A DNA stretch of 64,000 nucleotides from Roseomonas populi (GTDB lineage: Bacteria > Pseudomonadota > Alphaproteobacteria > Acetobacterales > Acetobacteraceae), in the NCBI RefSeq assembly GCF_024594815.1, contig NZ_JANJOU010000009.1:1-64000 (forward strand), in the 5' to 3' direction. Position numbers and translations under genes: made by a program. This document shows, in pieces, positions 1-9,729 of this stretch. The notes beneath the pieces are model-generated. The model saw only the letters and a list, made by a program, of their open reading frames with translations. It was not told where the DNA came from and searched no databases. Numbering within the stretch: position 1 is the first letter of the stretch; each line of letters starts with the position of its first letter.

Positions 1-123
1 CACCTCAGGACATGTTCCTACGCGTTACTCACCCGTCCGCCACTGACATTGCTGCCCGTGCGACTTGCATGTGTTAAGCATGCCGCCAGCGTTCGCTCTG
101 AGCCAGGATCAAACTCTCAAGTT
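1..123 (-). rRNA. rrs: 16S ribosomal RNA, 5' end (partial)
   Basis: The reverse complement carries the universal bacterial 16S 5' region, including AGAGTTTGATCCTGGCTCAG, then a GCATGCTTAACACATGCAAG block and the GGCGGACGGGTGAGTAACGC block. The mature 5' end is placed near 123 by comparison with E. coli. The gene is transcribed leftwards and leaves the window, so only about 120 nt are visible. The variable stretch after ACATGCAAGTCGCACGG resembles Roseomonas and other Acetobacteraceae. Confidence 0.97.
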
Positions 124-674
124 CATCCAGGCCAGGCCTAAACCTAGCTTCGATGGAGCCAGAAAACACAAGCTCCGCTCACCATTCTCGACGCTCAATA
201 CACCCCAACCTACCAAGACAACCATAATCGGCCACCCCAGCAAGCAGGACACATCAACGCGTCCATAACTTCCAAAAAACCAGATGCAGTTTTGAAGGAA
301 CAATCTCCATCTGCCCCGCCGCGCCATCGCTGGCGCAACATCAAGCCGACAGACCTTACCCCGTATTTCTACGGGGCCGGAAATCCCGAAAGATCAGGAT
401 CAGCAGAAAATCGATCACCAACGCCACCGAAGCAGCATGGCCAACCATCATCCCTGCGAGACGCCCGCTTTAGAACCGGGCGATGCCCATTTCAAGCCCT
501 TCTTTCGAAGAAGCCCTCAAGAGCACCACGCCTTGCGTCAGGCATTCCATATGGACCCGTCGGGGGCCAACATCAAGACCGGGTCACCCGGGCCTCGATG
601 CGGAAAGTGTCTGCCGTGCTGGCGTGGCGGGGAAATAGCCGCCCTCGGGCACCTCGTCAACAGCCTTGATGAAC
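124..674 (-). promoter_or_regulatory. rRNA operon leader and promoter region (no gene)
   Basis: About 550 bp with no convincing coding sequence, between the 16S 5' end and the stop codon of the leftward helicase gene. It must hold the rRNA promoter and leader. A small hairpin CCCCGT-N6-ACGGGG lies at 359-376. Base composition is clearly lower in GC than the flanking genes, especially from 124 to 420. I see no unambiguous -35/-10 pair, so no single promoter is called. Confidence 0.6.
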
Positions 675-3080
675 TTATTGTGGAGGCCGACCGTCCCGCC
701 CTGCTGCGGTCCCGCGGCGCCGTGGGGCACCCTGGGATGAGGGACCCCCGCCCCCTCCCCTACGCTGCCCACGCCGCCGCCCGGGCATCTCCCCTCCTCC
801 GGACACTGCACGCGCACGCCCGGAAGGGCTGGCGGACAGCACCGCCTCGATCCACTCGTTTAGTCTCCGGCTCTCGGCCAGGGCTCCTTCAGCATCCCGG
901 TATGTTTCCGGAAAGCGCAGGGCCATCCAGCGCCAGGCAACAAGCCGGCGGTGCACGCGTTCGGCGAGCTGCAGCGCATCCTGGCCCGCCCGATCGGCAG
1001 GGGGCAGGCGCCCGGCCTTCGGAGGTGCCACGGTTCCACCCAAGGCGTGCTCGACCGCCCAATCCGTCAGGCGCTCGATCCCGCTGTCTCGCTCATCCAC
1101 CGGGCACATGGCGTAAGTCCAGCGATCCAGCAGGGAGAGTTCCCTCACGCCGTCCATGGCTGCGGCGATGGCCAGCTGCGTCGAGAGATCACCGAGCCGG
1201 TAGTTGGGGTCGTCCCGCCGCAGCACCGCCCGTTCGATACGCCGAAGCGTGCCGAACAGGCTGTCCGTGCCCATCTCCGCCGCCACGGCCGCCACGATCT
1301 CCGCATCGGGCGCCACGGGCGGGCGCAGGTCCTCCGGGGCCTCAGGGGCCGCCTTCAGGGCTCGGGCGATCTGCCGGGGGTCGCCGCCCCCCGCCAGCAC
1401 GGCGACCGTGCCCTCCGCGTGCTCCCCGCCGAAGCGGCCGGCCCTGCCGCCGATCTGCTTGATCTCCTGGACCGTGAGCGGCCGGTCCTCCTTCCCGTCG
1501 TACTTGTTGAGGGCGGAGAACACGACCCGGCGCAGGGGGCCGATGTTCAACCCCATGCCGATCGCATCGGTGGCGACCAGCACCTCCGCCTCGCCGTCGC
1601 GGAAGCGCCTGGCCTCGGCGCGCCGCACGGTCGGGCCCAGCGCGCCGTAGACCACCGCCACGCTCCGCCCGCGCCGCAGCAGCTCGGCCCGGAGCGCGAA
1701 GACCTCGCGGCGCGAGAAGGCGATCACGGCGTCGCCCCGGCCAATCTCGGCGAGCGGCACCGGGGCCGGGGCAGCGGCCAGCGGCCCCATCCGCTCCAGC
1801 CGCACCTCCTCGATCGGGTCGCCGCAGAGCGCGGCGATGCGCTGGAGCATCGGCGCGGCGTCGGGGGCGCCGAGAAGGATCACCTGCCGCGCCGGAACAC
1901 CCATGATCGCGGCGGTCCAGGCCGCCCCGCGCTCGGGATCAGCGAGCATCTGCACCTCGTCGATCACGGCGACATCGACCGGGTTCCGGAAGGGGCACAT
2001 CTCCACGGTCGCCGCCGTGTGGCGGCTGCCCGGGACCAGGATCCGCTCCTCCCCGGTCGAAAGGGTGGTCGGGATACCGCGCCCCTCCAGCGCCTCCCGA
2101 TACTCGTGCGCGAGCAGCCGGAGCGGGCCGAGCGCGATCCCGCTCTCGGCCTCGGCCAGCCTGCTCAGGCCGAAATAGGTCTTCCCCGAATTGGTCGGGC
2201 CGAGGCAGGCGACGATCCGCCGGTTCAGGGAGCGGGCCGTCGCGAAATGGGCGGCGTAGCGGTCCAGCCCGGCGATCCGCGCCACGGCGGCGTTGCTGAT
2301 CCGCCGCGCCGGCTGATGGGTCTCGTCCTGCAGCGGGCGGCGGCCCTGCTCCGCATCCCGCCAGCCCTGGACCTCGCCCCGCAGCGCTTCCAGGGCCGCG
2401 GGGTCGAATTCCGGCTCCTGGAACGTCCGCCCGCCCCGGCGGACGGTCACCCGCCGCGCCACCGGGACGATGCCGGCGCGGATCCAGCGATCCGCCTCGT
2501 GCCGCGTGCAGCCGAGCAGCGACGGAACCGCGTCTGCGCCGACGAGTGAGCTCTCCCACTCCTTCAGCCGCCGCTCCTCGGCCTCGCGGGTCTCGCGGGC
2601 AGCCCGCGCCGCGGCACGCCTCTCCCCCCGGCGGCGGCGTTCGGCGTCCGTCGCACGGAAGGCGAAGGCGTCGGCCTGCAACCCCGGCATTGAGAAGGCC
2701 TCGGCCACGAGGGACGCGCACTGGCTGACAACTTCCAGCGCGATCTCGCCGGAGGTGCCGGGCAGGTCCTCCAACGCCGCATCCAGCGCGCTCTCGGGCG
2801 TACCGTAGCCGGTCAGCCGCGCCAGCACGGCCTCGCGCAGCGCCGCGAGCAGGGCGGCATCCGTCGGCTCACGGTCGCCGACACTGCCGACCGCAACGTC
2901 GATATCGTCCGGGCGCGCCGGGAGGGCGCGGGCCTGGCGGGCAAGTGTCGCCAGCCGCTCGCGCCAGGCCTTGCGCCGCGCCTCGACCGGCATGCGGGTC
3001 CCGGTTTCCCCGGAGCCCTGGGCGGGATCCCCTGCCGGGTCGGGCGATGCGGCGCTACCGGGCGGCTGGCGAGGCTCCAT
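675..3080 (-). CDS. SUV3-like ATP-dependent RNA helicase
   Basis: An 801-residue superfamily 2 helicase of the SUV3 (mitochondrial degradosome helicase) type common in alphaproteobacteria. Walker A reads GPTNSGKT, the Walker B box is DEVQM rather than DEAD/DEAH, and motif VI is QIGGRAGRFG. A basic, Glu/Arg-rich N-terminal region (about residues 130-180) precedes a helix-turn-helix-like segment near the TRHEADRWIRAG motif. The C-terminus ends in an Arg/Gly-rich tail typical of RNA-binding proteins. The start has an AGGAG site 5 nt upstream. The family unwinds double-stranded RNA in RNA turnover; an RNA-decay role here is inferred from the family. It lies directly upstream of the rRNA promoter on the same strand. 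Confidence 0.88.
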   Translation of the reverse strand: MEPRQPPGSAASPDPAGDPAQGSGETGTRMPVEARRKAWRERLATLARQARALPARPDDIDVAVGSVGDREPTDAALLAALREAVLARLTGYGTPESALDAALEDLPGTSGEIALEVVSQCASLVAEAFSMPGLQADAFAFRATDAERRRRGERRAAARAARETREAEERRLKEWESSLVGADAVPSLLGCTRHEADRWIRAGIVPVARRVTVRRGGRTFQEPEFDPAALEALRGEVQGWRDAEQGRRPLQDETHQPARRISNAAVARIAGLDRYAAHFATARSLNRRIVACLGPTNSGKTYFGLSRLAEAESGIALGPLRLLAHEYREALEGRGIPTTLSTGEERILVPGSRHTAATVEMCPFRNPVDVAVIDEVQMLADPERGAAWTAAIMGVPARQVILLGAPDAAPMLQRIAALCGDPIEEVRLERMGPLAAAPAPVPLAEIGRGDAVIAFSRREVFALRAELLRRGRSVAVVYGALGPTVRRAEARRFRDGEAEVLVATDAIGMGLNIGPLRRVVFSALNKYDGKEDRPLTVQEIKQIGGRAGRFGGEHAEGTVAVLAGGGDPRQIARALKAAPEAPEDLRPPVAPDAEIVAAVAAEMGTDSLFGTLRRIERAVLRRDDPNYRLGDLSTQLAIAAAMDGVRELSLLDRWTYAMCPVDERDSGIERLTDWAVEHALGGTVAPPKAGRLPPADRAGQDALQLAERVHRRLVAWRWMALRFPETYRDAEGALAESRRLNEWIEAVLSASPSGRARAVSGGGEMPGRRRGQRRGGGGGPSSQGAPRRRGTAAGRDGRPPQ

Positions 3081-3200
3081 CTGGTCTCCTGCGGAACAAG
3101 CCGGTCCGTGCGGCCCGGATCATGGGCTGAACGCACGGCCGCGAGCCGCGGTTCTCCACCAGATGGTCCCGGAAGCCCAGGGGTGGCAGAATCCGCCGGC

Positions 3201-4190
3201 TTAGTCGGCGCGGATGCCCGTCTCTCGGATCAGCCCGGCCCAACGGCGCAAGTTGCCCTCGATCAGCGCCGCCAGCACCTCCGGTGGGCCACCCACCGTC
3301 TCGAATCCCGCATCCTCTAGCCGGGCGCGCAGGGCGGGCTCCTCCAGCACGGCATTGCAGGCGGCGTTCATCCCCGCCACCACCTCCGCGGGGGTGCCCG
3401 CGGGGAAGAGCACGCCTTCCCAGTTCGTCACCTCGAAATCCGGGTAGCCGAGCTCCGCCATCGTCGGCACGTCCGGCAGGGCGCGGGCCCGCTCTCGCGT
3501 GCTGACAGCCAGCGGGACCAGGGCGCCGCTGCGGATATGCGGCACGACAGGCGCGGCGGTGACCCAGACCGCGTCCACATGCCCGGCCAGCGCGTCCGAA
3601 ACGGCGGGACCGCCACCGCGATAGGGCACATGGGTCCAGCGCCGCCGCGTCATCACCTGCATCAGCGCCCCGGCAAGGTGCCCGCTGCTGGCATTGCCGG
3701 GGGAAGCGATGTTGAGCCGCCCGTCCCGCCTCTCCGCCTCGGCCAGCAGCCCGTCCAGGTCCCTGACCCCGAGGGAGGGGTGCGCCAGAAGCACCTGCGG
3801 CGCGCGGCACAGGAGAACGGAGGGCACGAAGCTGCGCTGGGCGTCCCAGGGAACGGGCTGGAGCGCCGGGTTCACCGTCAGCGCGTCGGAGGCGACCAGC
3901 ACGGTGTAGCCGTCCGGCGCCGCGCGGGCGACGAGGTCGATCCCGATGTTGCCCGCGGCCCCGCCCCGGTTCTCCACCACGACAGGCGCGCCGAGGCGCG
4001 GCTGCAGCCGCTCCGCCACCTGCCGCGTGAGCAGGTCCACGCTGCCCCCGGCCGCCAGGGGCACGACGAGCCGAACCGGGCGGTCCGGCCAGGCGGCGAG
4101 CGCGGGGCGCGCGAGGGCAGAGATGGCCGCGGCGGCGCCGAGCCCCATCAGATGCCGCCTGCCCCACCCCGTTCCTTGTCCGCCCTCCAC
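3201..4190 (-). CDS. TctC/Bug-type periplasmic substrate-binding protein
   Basis: Extracytoplasmic receptor of the tripartite tricarboxylate transporter (TTT) family. After a twin-arginine-like signal segment (GRRHLMGLGAAAAISALA) comes the family core: WPDRPVRLVVPLAAGGSVD, VVENRGGAAGNIG and PDGYTVLVAS. The reading frame stays open to an ATG at 4316, but that adds 42 residues before the signal peptide; the GTG at 4190 gives the usual 329 residues. No TctA or TctB gene is nearby, as is common for Bug receptors. The ligand, probably a small carboxylate, cannot be read from sequence. Confidence 0.85.
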   Translation of the reverse strand: MEGGQGTGWGRRHLMGLGAAAAISALARPALAAWPDRPVRLVVPLAAGGSVDLLTRQVAERLQPRLGAPVVVENRGGAAGNIGIDLVARAAPDGYTVLVASDALTVNPALQPVPWDAQRSFVPSVLLCRAPQVLLAHPSLGVRDLDGLLAEAERRDGRLNIASPGNASSGHLAGALMQVMTRRRWTHVPYRGGGPAVSDALAGHVDAVWVTAAPVVPHIRSGALVPLAVSTRERARALPDVPTMAELGYPDFEVTNWEGVLFPAGTPAEVVAGMNAACNAVLEEPALRARLEDAGFETVGGPPEVLAALIEGNLRRWAGLIRETGIRAD

Positions 4191-4412
4191 GAGGCCCTTC
4201 ACCACCCCCAACACCCGGCCGGGCGTCGCCCGGTCCAGCGCGCGATCCCCGATCAGCGCCCGGACCTGCCCGATCGCCTCGCCCACCGCTTCCTGGCGCT
4301 CCGCCCCGATCGGCATCCCCGCTCTCCGGCACCTCGGACACCCAGAAGTTGAGCATGCCCGGAAAATCCCGACAAACGCCCTCGCCAGCGAAGCCAGCGC
4401 GACTGCCGCGCC

Positions 4413-5042
4413 TCAGGCGGGCCCGGTGCGGCAGCCCCGGAGGAAGATGCGGACGGAGGCCTGGATACGGCGGGTCAGGGCATCCTCGGGCACCCGGGCC
4501 TCAAGCCCGGCCAACAGCTCGTGGTGGAAAGCGCCGAGCGCCATGCCGATAAGCATGCGGGCCGCCTCGGTAGGGTCGGGCATGTCGTAGTCACCGGTCC
4601 GGCAGAGCCCGGCGAGGTAGTCGTCCAGGGTCAGCCGGGCGATCTCCGGCTCGCCGGCAGGGCCGCAGAGGGGACGCGGCAGCTGCCCGGCCTCAGCAAC
4701 CGCAATTCGCATGAGGGCGATGTGGCTGTCCCGCAGGATGACGGCCGCGAGGCCGAGGAGGAACGCCTCCAGCGCCTCCTCGGGCGCCGCGCCCACAGCC
4801 ACGGGCAGGCGCTCGAACTCCCGGCGGGAACGCGCCAGGAGTTCCTGGAACAGCTCCTCCTTCGACTTGAAGAGCTTATAGAGCGTCTTCTTCGAGCACC
4901 CGGCGCCGCGGGCCACAATGTCCATCGTGGTCAGGCGGAAGCCCTGGGCGACGAAGGCAGCCTCCGCCGCCGCCATGATCCGGGCCCTGGGATCGCCGCG
5001 CTCCTCCGCGCAGGGTGGGGCCAGGGCCACCTCGCTGGTCAT
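4413..5042 (-). CDS. TetR-family transcriptional repressor of the RND efflux operon
   Basis: A 209-residue TetR-type regulator. The N-terminal helix-turn-helix is clear (RIMAAAEAAFVAQGF, then TTMDIVARGAGCSKKTLYKLF); the C-terminal ligand domain is AefR-like. An ATG at 5042 with GGAG 8 nt upstream is preferred over the adjacent GTG at 5045. It is divergent from the efflux operon starting at 5180, and three palindromes lie in the 137 bp between them. It is therefore the likely local repressor of the pump and probably of itself. The inducer is unknown. Confidence 0.88.
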   Translation of the reverse strand: MTSEVALAPPCAEERGDPRARIMAAAEAAFVAQGFRLTTMDIVARGAGCSKKTLYKLFKSKEELFQELLARSRREFERLPVAVGAAPEEALEAFLLGLAAVILRDSHIALMRIAVAEAGQLPRPLCGPAGEPEIARLTLDDYLAGLCRTGDYDMPDPTEAARMLIGMALGAFHHELLAGLEARVPEDALTRRIQASVRIFLRGCRTGPA

Positions 5043-5069
5043 CACGTTAACTCCATTTCACCTGTCGGC

Positions 5070-5147
5070 TGTTGCACTGCAACAAGTGTCCTTGACGACA
5101 GAGGGGAAACGGACGAGTTTCCACGCAACGGAAACTACGAAGTTTCC
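5070..5147. promoter_or_regulatory. Divergent promoter with three palindromic operators
   Basis: Two copies of GGAAAC-N6-GTTTCC stand at 5105-5122 and 5130-5147, start to start 25 bp apart. A different 15 bp perfect palindrome, TGTTGCA-C-TGCAACA, lies at 5070-5084. A TTGACG hexamer at 5092-5097 could be the -35 box of the rightward promoter, which would put the GGAAAC sites over the -10 and transcription start. I infer that the divergently encoded TetR protein binds one class of site. Which class it binds is not decidable from sequence. Confidence 0.65.
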
Positions 5148-5179
5148 TTCTGTTACGCAAGGGATGGCGAGGCCCCCAA

Positions 5180-6523
5180 ATGACGAGTTCCCCTGAAGAG
5201 GCGCGCCGGCCCTGGCCGGCCCGGCGGCATGCCCTGCTGAGCGGCCTGGCCCTGGTTGCGGCCTTGGTCACGGCCGGCTGCGAGGAGAAGGCGAATGCCG
5301 AGGGGAAAGAGCAGGGACCGCCCCCGACCGTTTCCGTGGTGAGCCTGCGGCCAGAGGCAGTGACGCTTCACACCACCCTGCCCGGCCGGACCACGGCCTA
5401 CGAGGTGGCGGAGATCCGCCCGCAGGTGGGCGGGGTGATCCGCGAGCGGAAGTTCCGCGAGGGGCAGCAGGTGAAGGCCGGCGAGCCGCTCTTCCAGATC
5501 GACCCGGCGCCCTACCGGGCAGCGCTGGCGAGCGCGGAGGCCGCGCTGGACAAGGCCCAGGCGACCCTGGGCCAGGCGCGCGTGACGGTGACGCGCTATC
5601 GCCCGCTGGTGCAGCAGAACGCGGTCAGCCGGCTGGACTACGACAACGCCGTGGCCACCCAGAAGCAGGCGGAGGCGGATGTCGCCTCTGCCCAGGCCTC
5701 GGTCCAGACCGCGCGGATCAACCTGGGCTACACCAACATCACCTCCCCCATCGAGGGGCGGACCGGGCGCGCCACGACCACGGTGGGCGCGCTGGTGACG
5801 GCGGACCAGACCACCTCCCTGATGACGGTGACGCGGCTGGACCCGATCTACGTGGACGTGACCCAGCCCGCCTCCACCCTGCTGCGTCTGCGGCGGGACA
5901 TGGAATCCGGGCGGCTGCGCCGGGCCAGCGACACGGCGGCCGAGGTGCGGCTGCTGATGGAGGACGGGACCGAGTACGCCCGCCCCGGCCAGCTCCAGGT
6001 GTCCGAGGTAACAGTGGAGCCGACCACGGGCGCGGTTACGCTGCGCGCGGCGTTCCCCAACCCGGACGGCGTGCTGATGCCCGGCATGTTCGTCCGCGCC
6101 CGCCTCGCCGAGGGCGTATCCGACGCCCTTCTGGTGCCGCAGCAGGCGGTGACGCGGAACTACCGCGGCCAGGCCGTGGCGAAGGTGGTGGGGGCGGACG
6201 GCGCGGTGCAGGAGCGCGTGCTGGATGCCGGCCAGGCCCTCGGAACGCGCTGGGTGGTGAATGCCGGGCTGCAACAGGACGACAAGGTGATCGTCCAGGG
6301 CGGGCAGAACGTGCAGCCCGGCGCCAAGCCGCAGGTCGAGGAGATCACGCTGGAGGAGCTGGATCGCCGCTCCCGCCAGCCGGCGCCCGGGCAGCAGCCG
6401 CAGGGGGGCGGCCAGGGGGGTGGCCAAGGCGGCGGCCAGGAACAGGAGCAGGGGGCCGCCGACCAGCCCCAGGCGCAGGAGGGGGCGGGGCCGCAGGGCC
6501 AGCAGGCCTCCCGTAGGGGCTGA
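5180..6523 (+). CDS. RND efflux periplasmic adaptor (membrane fusion) lipoprotein
   Basis: A 447-residue AcrA/MexA-type adaptor joining the inner-membrane pump to the outer-membrane channel. The lipobox LVTAGC places the lipidated Cys at residue 34. The biotinyl-lipoyl halves flank an alpha-hairpin; the segments EIRPQVGGVI, FQIDPAPY and NLGYTNITSPIEGRTGR are family signatures. The C-terminus has an unusual 50-residue Gln/Gly-rich tail (GQQPQGGGQGGGQGGGQ) absent from AcrA. It is the first gene of an operon with the pump gene 9 bp downstream. The ribosome-binding site is weak. Confidence 0.93.
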   Translation: MTSSPEEARRPWPARRHALLSGLALVAALVTAGCEEKANAEGKEQGPPPTVSVVSLRPEAVTLHTTLPGRTTAYEVAEIRPQVGGVIRERKFREGQQVKAGEPLFQIDPAPYRAALASAEAALDKAQATLGQARVTVTRYRPLVQQNAVSRLDYDNAVATQKQAEADVASAQASVQTARINLGYTNITSPIEGRTGRATTTVGALVTADQTTSLMTVTRLDPIYVDVTQPASTLLRLRRDMESGRLRRASDTAAEVRLLMEDGTEYARPGQLQVSEVTVEPTTGAVTLRAAFPNPDGVLMPGMFVRARLAEGVSDALLVPQQAVTRNYRGQAVAKVVGADGAVQERVLDAGQALGTRWVVNAGLQQDDKVIVQGGQNVQPGAKPQVEEITLEELDRRSRQPAPGQQPQGGGQGGGQGGGQEQEQGAADQPQAQEGAGPQGQQASRRG

Positions 6524-6532
6524 GGCCGCATC

Positions 6533-9500
6533 ATGGCACGCTTCTTTATCGACCGGCCGGTCTTCGCCTGGGTCATCGCGCTGGCGATCATGCTGATCGG
6601 CCTGATCTGCCTGCGGACCCTGCCGGTCTCGCAGTACCCGAACATCGCGCCGCCCACGATCCGCATCTCGCTCAGCTACTCGGGCGCCTCGGCGGAGACG
6701 GTGCAGAACACGGTGGTGCAGCCGATCGAGCAGCAGATGACGGGGCTGGACGGGCTGCTCTACTTCACCTCCACCAGCAATCGCGACGGCAGCGCCACCA
6801 TCGAGCTGACCTTCGCCCAGGGCACCAACGCCGACACGGCGCAGGTCCAGGTGCAGAACAAGCTGTCACTGGCCGAGCCGCGCCTGCCGGAGACCGTGCG
6901 CCAGCAGGGCATCCGCGTGGCGAAGGCCAGCCGCGCCAACCTCATGGTCATCGGCTTCGTCTCCAAGGACGGGACGATGAACAGCAGCGACCTGGCGGAC
7001 TTCATCGCCAGCAACGTGCAGGACCCGATCACCCGCACCACCGGCGTGGGCGACTACAACCTGTTCGGTTCCCAGTACGCCATGCGGATCTGGCTGGATC
7101 CGGCGAAGCTGACGGCCTTCAACATGATCCCGTCGGACATCTCGGCGGCCGTGCAGTCGCAGAACGTGCAGGTGGCCTCCGGCGAGCTGGGCGCCCGCCC
7201 GGCGCTGCCCGGCCAGCAGCTGAATGCCACGCTGATCGGGCCGAGCTACCTGAACACGCCGGAGCAGTTCGGCGCCATCCTGCTGCGGGTGAACCAGGAC
7301 GGGTCCCAGGTGCGGTTGCGCGACGTGGCGCGGATCGAGCTGGGGGCGCAGAGCTTCGCGGTCAGCGCGCAGTTCAACGGCCGCGCCTCGGCCGCCATCA
7401 GCGTGCAGCTGGCCAGCGGCGCCAACGCCGTCTCCACCGCCAATGCGGTGCGCGCGACGATCGATCGGCTGCGCCCGACCTTCCCCTCCAACCTGGAGGT
7501 GGTCTACCCCTTCGACACCACCCCCTTCGTGGAGATCTCCATCCACGAGGTGGTGAAGGCGCTGGTCGAGGCGATGGTCCTCGTCTTCGTCGTCATGTAC
7601 GTCTTCCTGCAGAATTTCCGGGCGACGCTGATCCCGACGCTGGCCATCCCCGTGGTGCTGCTGGGCACCTTCGCGGTGTTGTCCCTGGCCGGATATTCCA
7701 TCAACACCCTGACCATGTTCGCCATGGTGCTCGCCATCGGCCTACTGGTGGACGACGCCATCGTGGTGGTGGAGAACGTGGAGCGCGTGATGGAGACCGA
7801 GGGGGTTTCCCCCCTGGAAGCCACGCGCAAGTCCATGGACCAGATCTCCGGCGCCCTGGTGGGCATCGCCATGGTGCTCTCGGCCGTGTTCCTGCCGATG
7901 TTCTTCTTCGCGGGCTCGGCGGGCGTGATCTACCGGCAGTTCTCGCTGACCATCATCACCGCCATGACCCTCTCGGTGATCGTGGCGCTCGTCTTCACCC
8001 CGGCCCTCTGCGCCACCCTGCTGAAGCGGCCCAAGAACCACGGGCCGAAGCGCGGGGTCTTCGGCTGGTTCAACCGCGGCTTCGACCGCATGACCAACGG
8101 CTATGTCGGCGGCGTGGGCATCATGGCCCGCCGGCCCTGGCGCTTCATGATCGTCTGGGCGGCGGTGGCGGCCGGGCTCGCGCTGCTCTTCATCCGGCTG
8201 CCCTCCTCCTTCCTCCCGAACGAGGACCAGGGCGTGTTCTACGTGCAGATCGCGGGCCCGCCGGGCGCGACGGTGGAGCGCACGCAGAACGCGCTGGACG
8301 CGGTGACGCAGTACCTGCTGAACGACGAGAAGGCCGACGTCGAATCCGTCTACGGCATCACCGGCTTCAGCTTCGCCGGCCGCGGGCAGAATTCCGGCAT
8401 GGCCTTCGTCCGCCTCCGGCACTGGGACGACCGCGAGGGTGGCGAGCACACGGCCCAGGCCATCGCCAACCGCGTGATCAAGCGTTTCGCGGGCTACCGG
8501 GACGCGCGGATCCTGGCCTTCTCCCCGCCCGCCGTGTCCGAGCTGGGCAATGCCACGGGCTTCGAAATGCAGCTGCTGGCCCGCAGCGGCCAGAGCACCC
8601 AGGAGCTGAACGCGGCGCGCGACAAGCTGCTGGCGGCCGCGGCCCGGAGCCCCATCCTCGTCGGCGTGCGCCCGAACAGCCAGCCGGACGAGCCCCAGTA
8701 CAAGCTGGAGATCGACTGGGAGCGGGCGAGCGCGCTGGGCCTTTCCGTCAGCGATATCAACAACACGCTCTCGGCCGCCTTCGGCTCCACCTATGCCGGT
8801 GACTTCCTGGACCGCGGGCGCATCAAGCGCGTCTACCTCCAGTCCGAGGCCGCCTACCGCATGCTGCCGACGGACCTGTCCCAGTGGTTCGTCCGCAACG
8901 GCGCCGGTACGATGGTGCCCTTCAACACCTTCGCCAAGGCGACCTGGGAAATCGGCTCGCCGGGCCTCGCGCGGTTCAACGGTATCAACGCGATCGAGAT
9001 CCAGGGCGACGCGGCGCCGGGGCAGAGCACGGGCGCGGCGATGGCGGAGATGGAGCGGCTGGCCAAGGAGCTGCCCCAGGGCTTCGGGGTGGAGTGGAGC
9101 GGCCTCTCCTACGAGGAGCGCGCCTCCGGCGCCCAGGCCGGACCGCTCTACGCCATCTCGCTGATCGTGGTCTTCCTCTGCCTCGCCGCGCTGTACGAGA
9201 GCTGGGCGATCCCGGTCTCCGTGCTGCTGGTGGTGCCGCTGGGCGTCTTCGGTGCGGTGGCGGCGACCTGGCTGCGCGGGCTCTCCAACGACGTGTACTT
9301 CCAGGTGGGGCTGCTCACCACGGTCGGCCTCTCGGCGAAGAACGCGATCCTCATCGTGGAATTCGCCAAGGAGCACTTCGAGACGGGCGAGGACCTGCTG
9401 AAGTCGGCGCTGCACGCGGCCCGGGAACGGCTGCGGCCGATCCTGATGACCTCGCTCGCCTTCGTGCTCGGCGTCGTGCCGCTGGCGATCGCGACCGGGG

Positions 9501-9712
9501 CCGGCGCGGGCGGCCGGGTGGCCATCGGCACCGGCATCATCGGCGGCGTGGTCACGGGCACGGTGCTGGCGATCTTCTTCGTGCCTCTCTTCTTCGTGCT
9601 GGTGCTCGGGCTCTTCCGCACCAAGCGGGCGAGCGACGTGGAGAAGGAGCGGCAGGCCGAGCAGGAAGCCCAGACGGATCGCCATGCCCAGCCCCAGGCG
9701 GCGGGCGACTGA
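6533..9712 (+). CDS. RND efflux pump inner-membrane transporter (HAE1/AcrB family)
   Basis: A 1059-residue proton-driven multidrug pump. The N-terminus ([15 protein letters not shown]) and full length match AcrB/MexB. The paired aspartates of transmembrane helix 4 fall exactly at Asp407-Asp408 ([13 protein letters not shown]), and the helix 10 lysine is in [15 protein letters not shown]. The porter domain duplication is intact, with no frameshift. Together with the adaptor and the outer-membrane factor it forms a complete tripartite pump; substrate range cannot be predicted. A charged Glu/Gln-rich tail ends the protein. Confidence 0.96.
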   Translation: MARFFIDRPVFAWVIALAIMLIGLICLRTLPVSQYPNIAPPTIRISLSYSGASAETVQNTVVQPIEQQMTGLDGLLYFTSTSNRDGSATIELTFAQGTNADTAQVQVQNKLSLAEPRLPETVRQQGIRVAKASRANLMVIGFVSKDGTMNSSDLADFIASNVQDPITRTTGVGDYNLFGSQYAMRIWLDPAKLTAFNMIPSDISAAVQSQNVQVASGELGARPALPGQQLNATLIGPSYLNTPEQFGAILLRVNQDGSQVRLRDVARIELGAQSFAVSAQFNGRASAAISVQLASGANAVSTANAVRATIDRLRPTFPSNLEVVYPFDTTPFVEISIHEVVKALVEAMVLVFVVMYVFLQNFRATLIPTLAIPVVLLGTFAVLSLAGYSINTLTMFAMVLAIGLLVDDAIVVVENVERVMETEGVSPLEATRKSMDQISGALVGIAMVLSAVFLPMFFFAGSAGVIYRQFSLTIITAMTLSVIVALVFTPALCATLLKRPKNHGPKRGVFGWFNRGFDRMTNGYVGGVGIMARRPWRFMIVWAAVAAGLALLFIRLPSSFLPNEDQGVFYVQIAGPPGATVERTQNALDAVTQYLLNDEKADVESVYGITGFSFAGRGQNSGMAFVRLRHWDDREGGEHTAQAIANRVIKRFAGYRDARILAFSPPAVSELGNATGFEMQLLARSGQSTQELNAARDKLLAAAARSPILVGVRPNSQPDEPQYKLEIDWERASALGLSVSDINNTLSAAFGSTYAGDFLDRGRIKRVYLQSEAAYRMLPTDLSQWFVRNGAGTMVPFNTFAKATWEIGSPGLARFNGINAIEIQGDAAPGQSTGAAMAEMERLAKELPQGFGVEWSGLSYEERASGAQAGPLYAISLIVVFLCLAALYESWAIPVSVLLVVPLGVFGAVAATWLRGLSNDVYFQVGLLTTVGLSAKNAILIVEFAKEHFETGEDLLKSALHAARERLRPILMTSLAFVLGVVPLAIATGAGAGGRVAIGTGIIGGVVTGTVLAIFFVPLFFVLVLGLFRTKRASDVEKERQAEQEAQTDRHAQPQAAGD

Positions 9713-9729
9713 GGACCAGGGAAAGAGAC

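Noticed and set aside
65..268. A 67-codon frame over the 16S rRNA 5' end and leader
   Set aside because: The first half overlaps conserved rRNA sequence, so it is not a protein gene.
951..2549. A 532-codon plus-strand frame opposite the helicase
   Set aside because: The helicase motifs are intact on the minus strand, and this frame shows only Arg/Pro/His-rich low-complexity sequence.
4191..4316. N-terminal extension of the TctC protein to the ATG at 4316
   Set aside because: It would put 42 extra residues before the export signal and exceed the usual family length.
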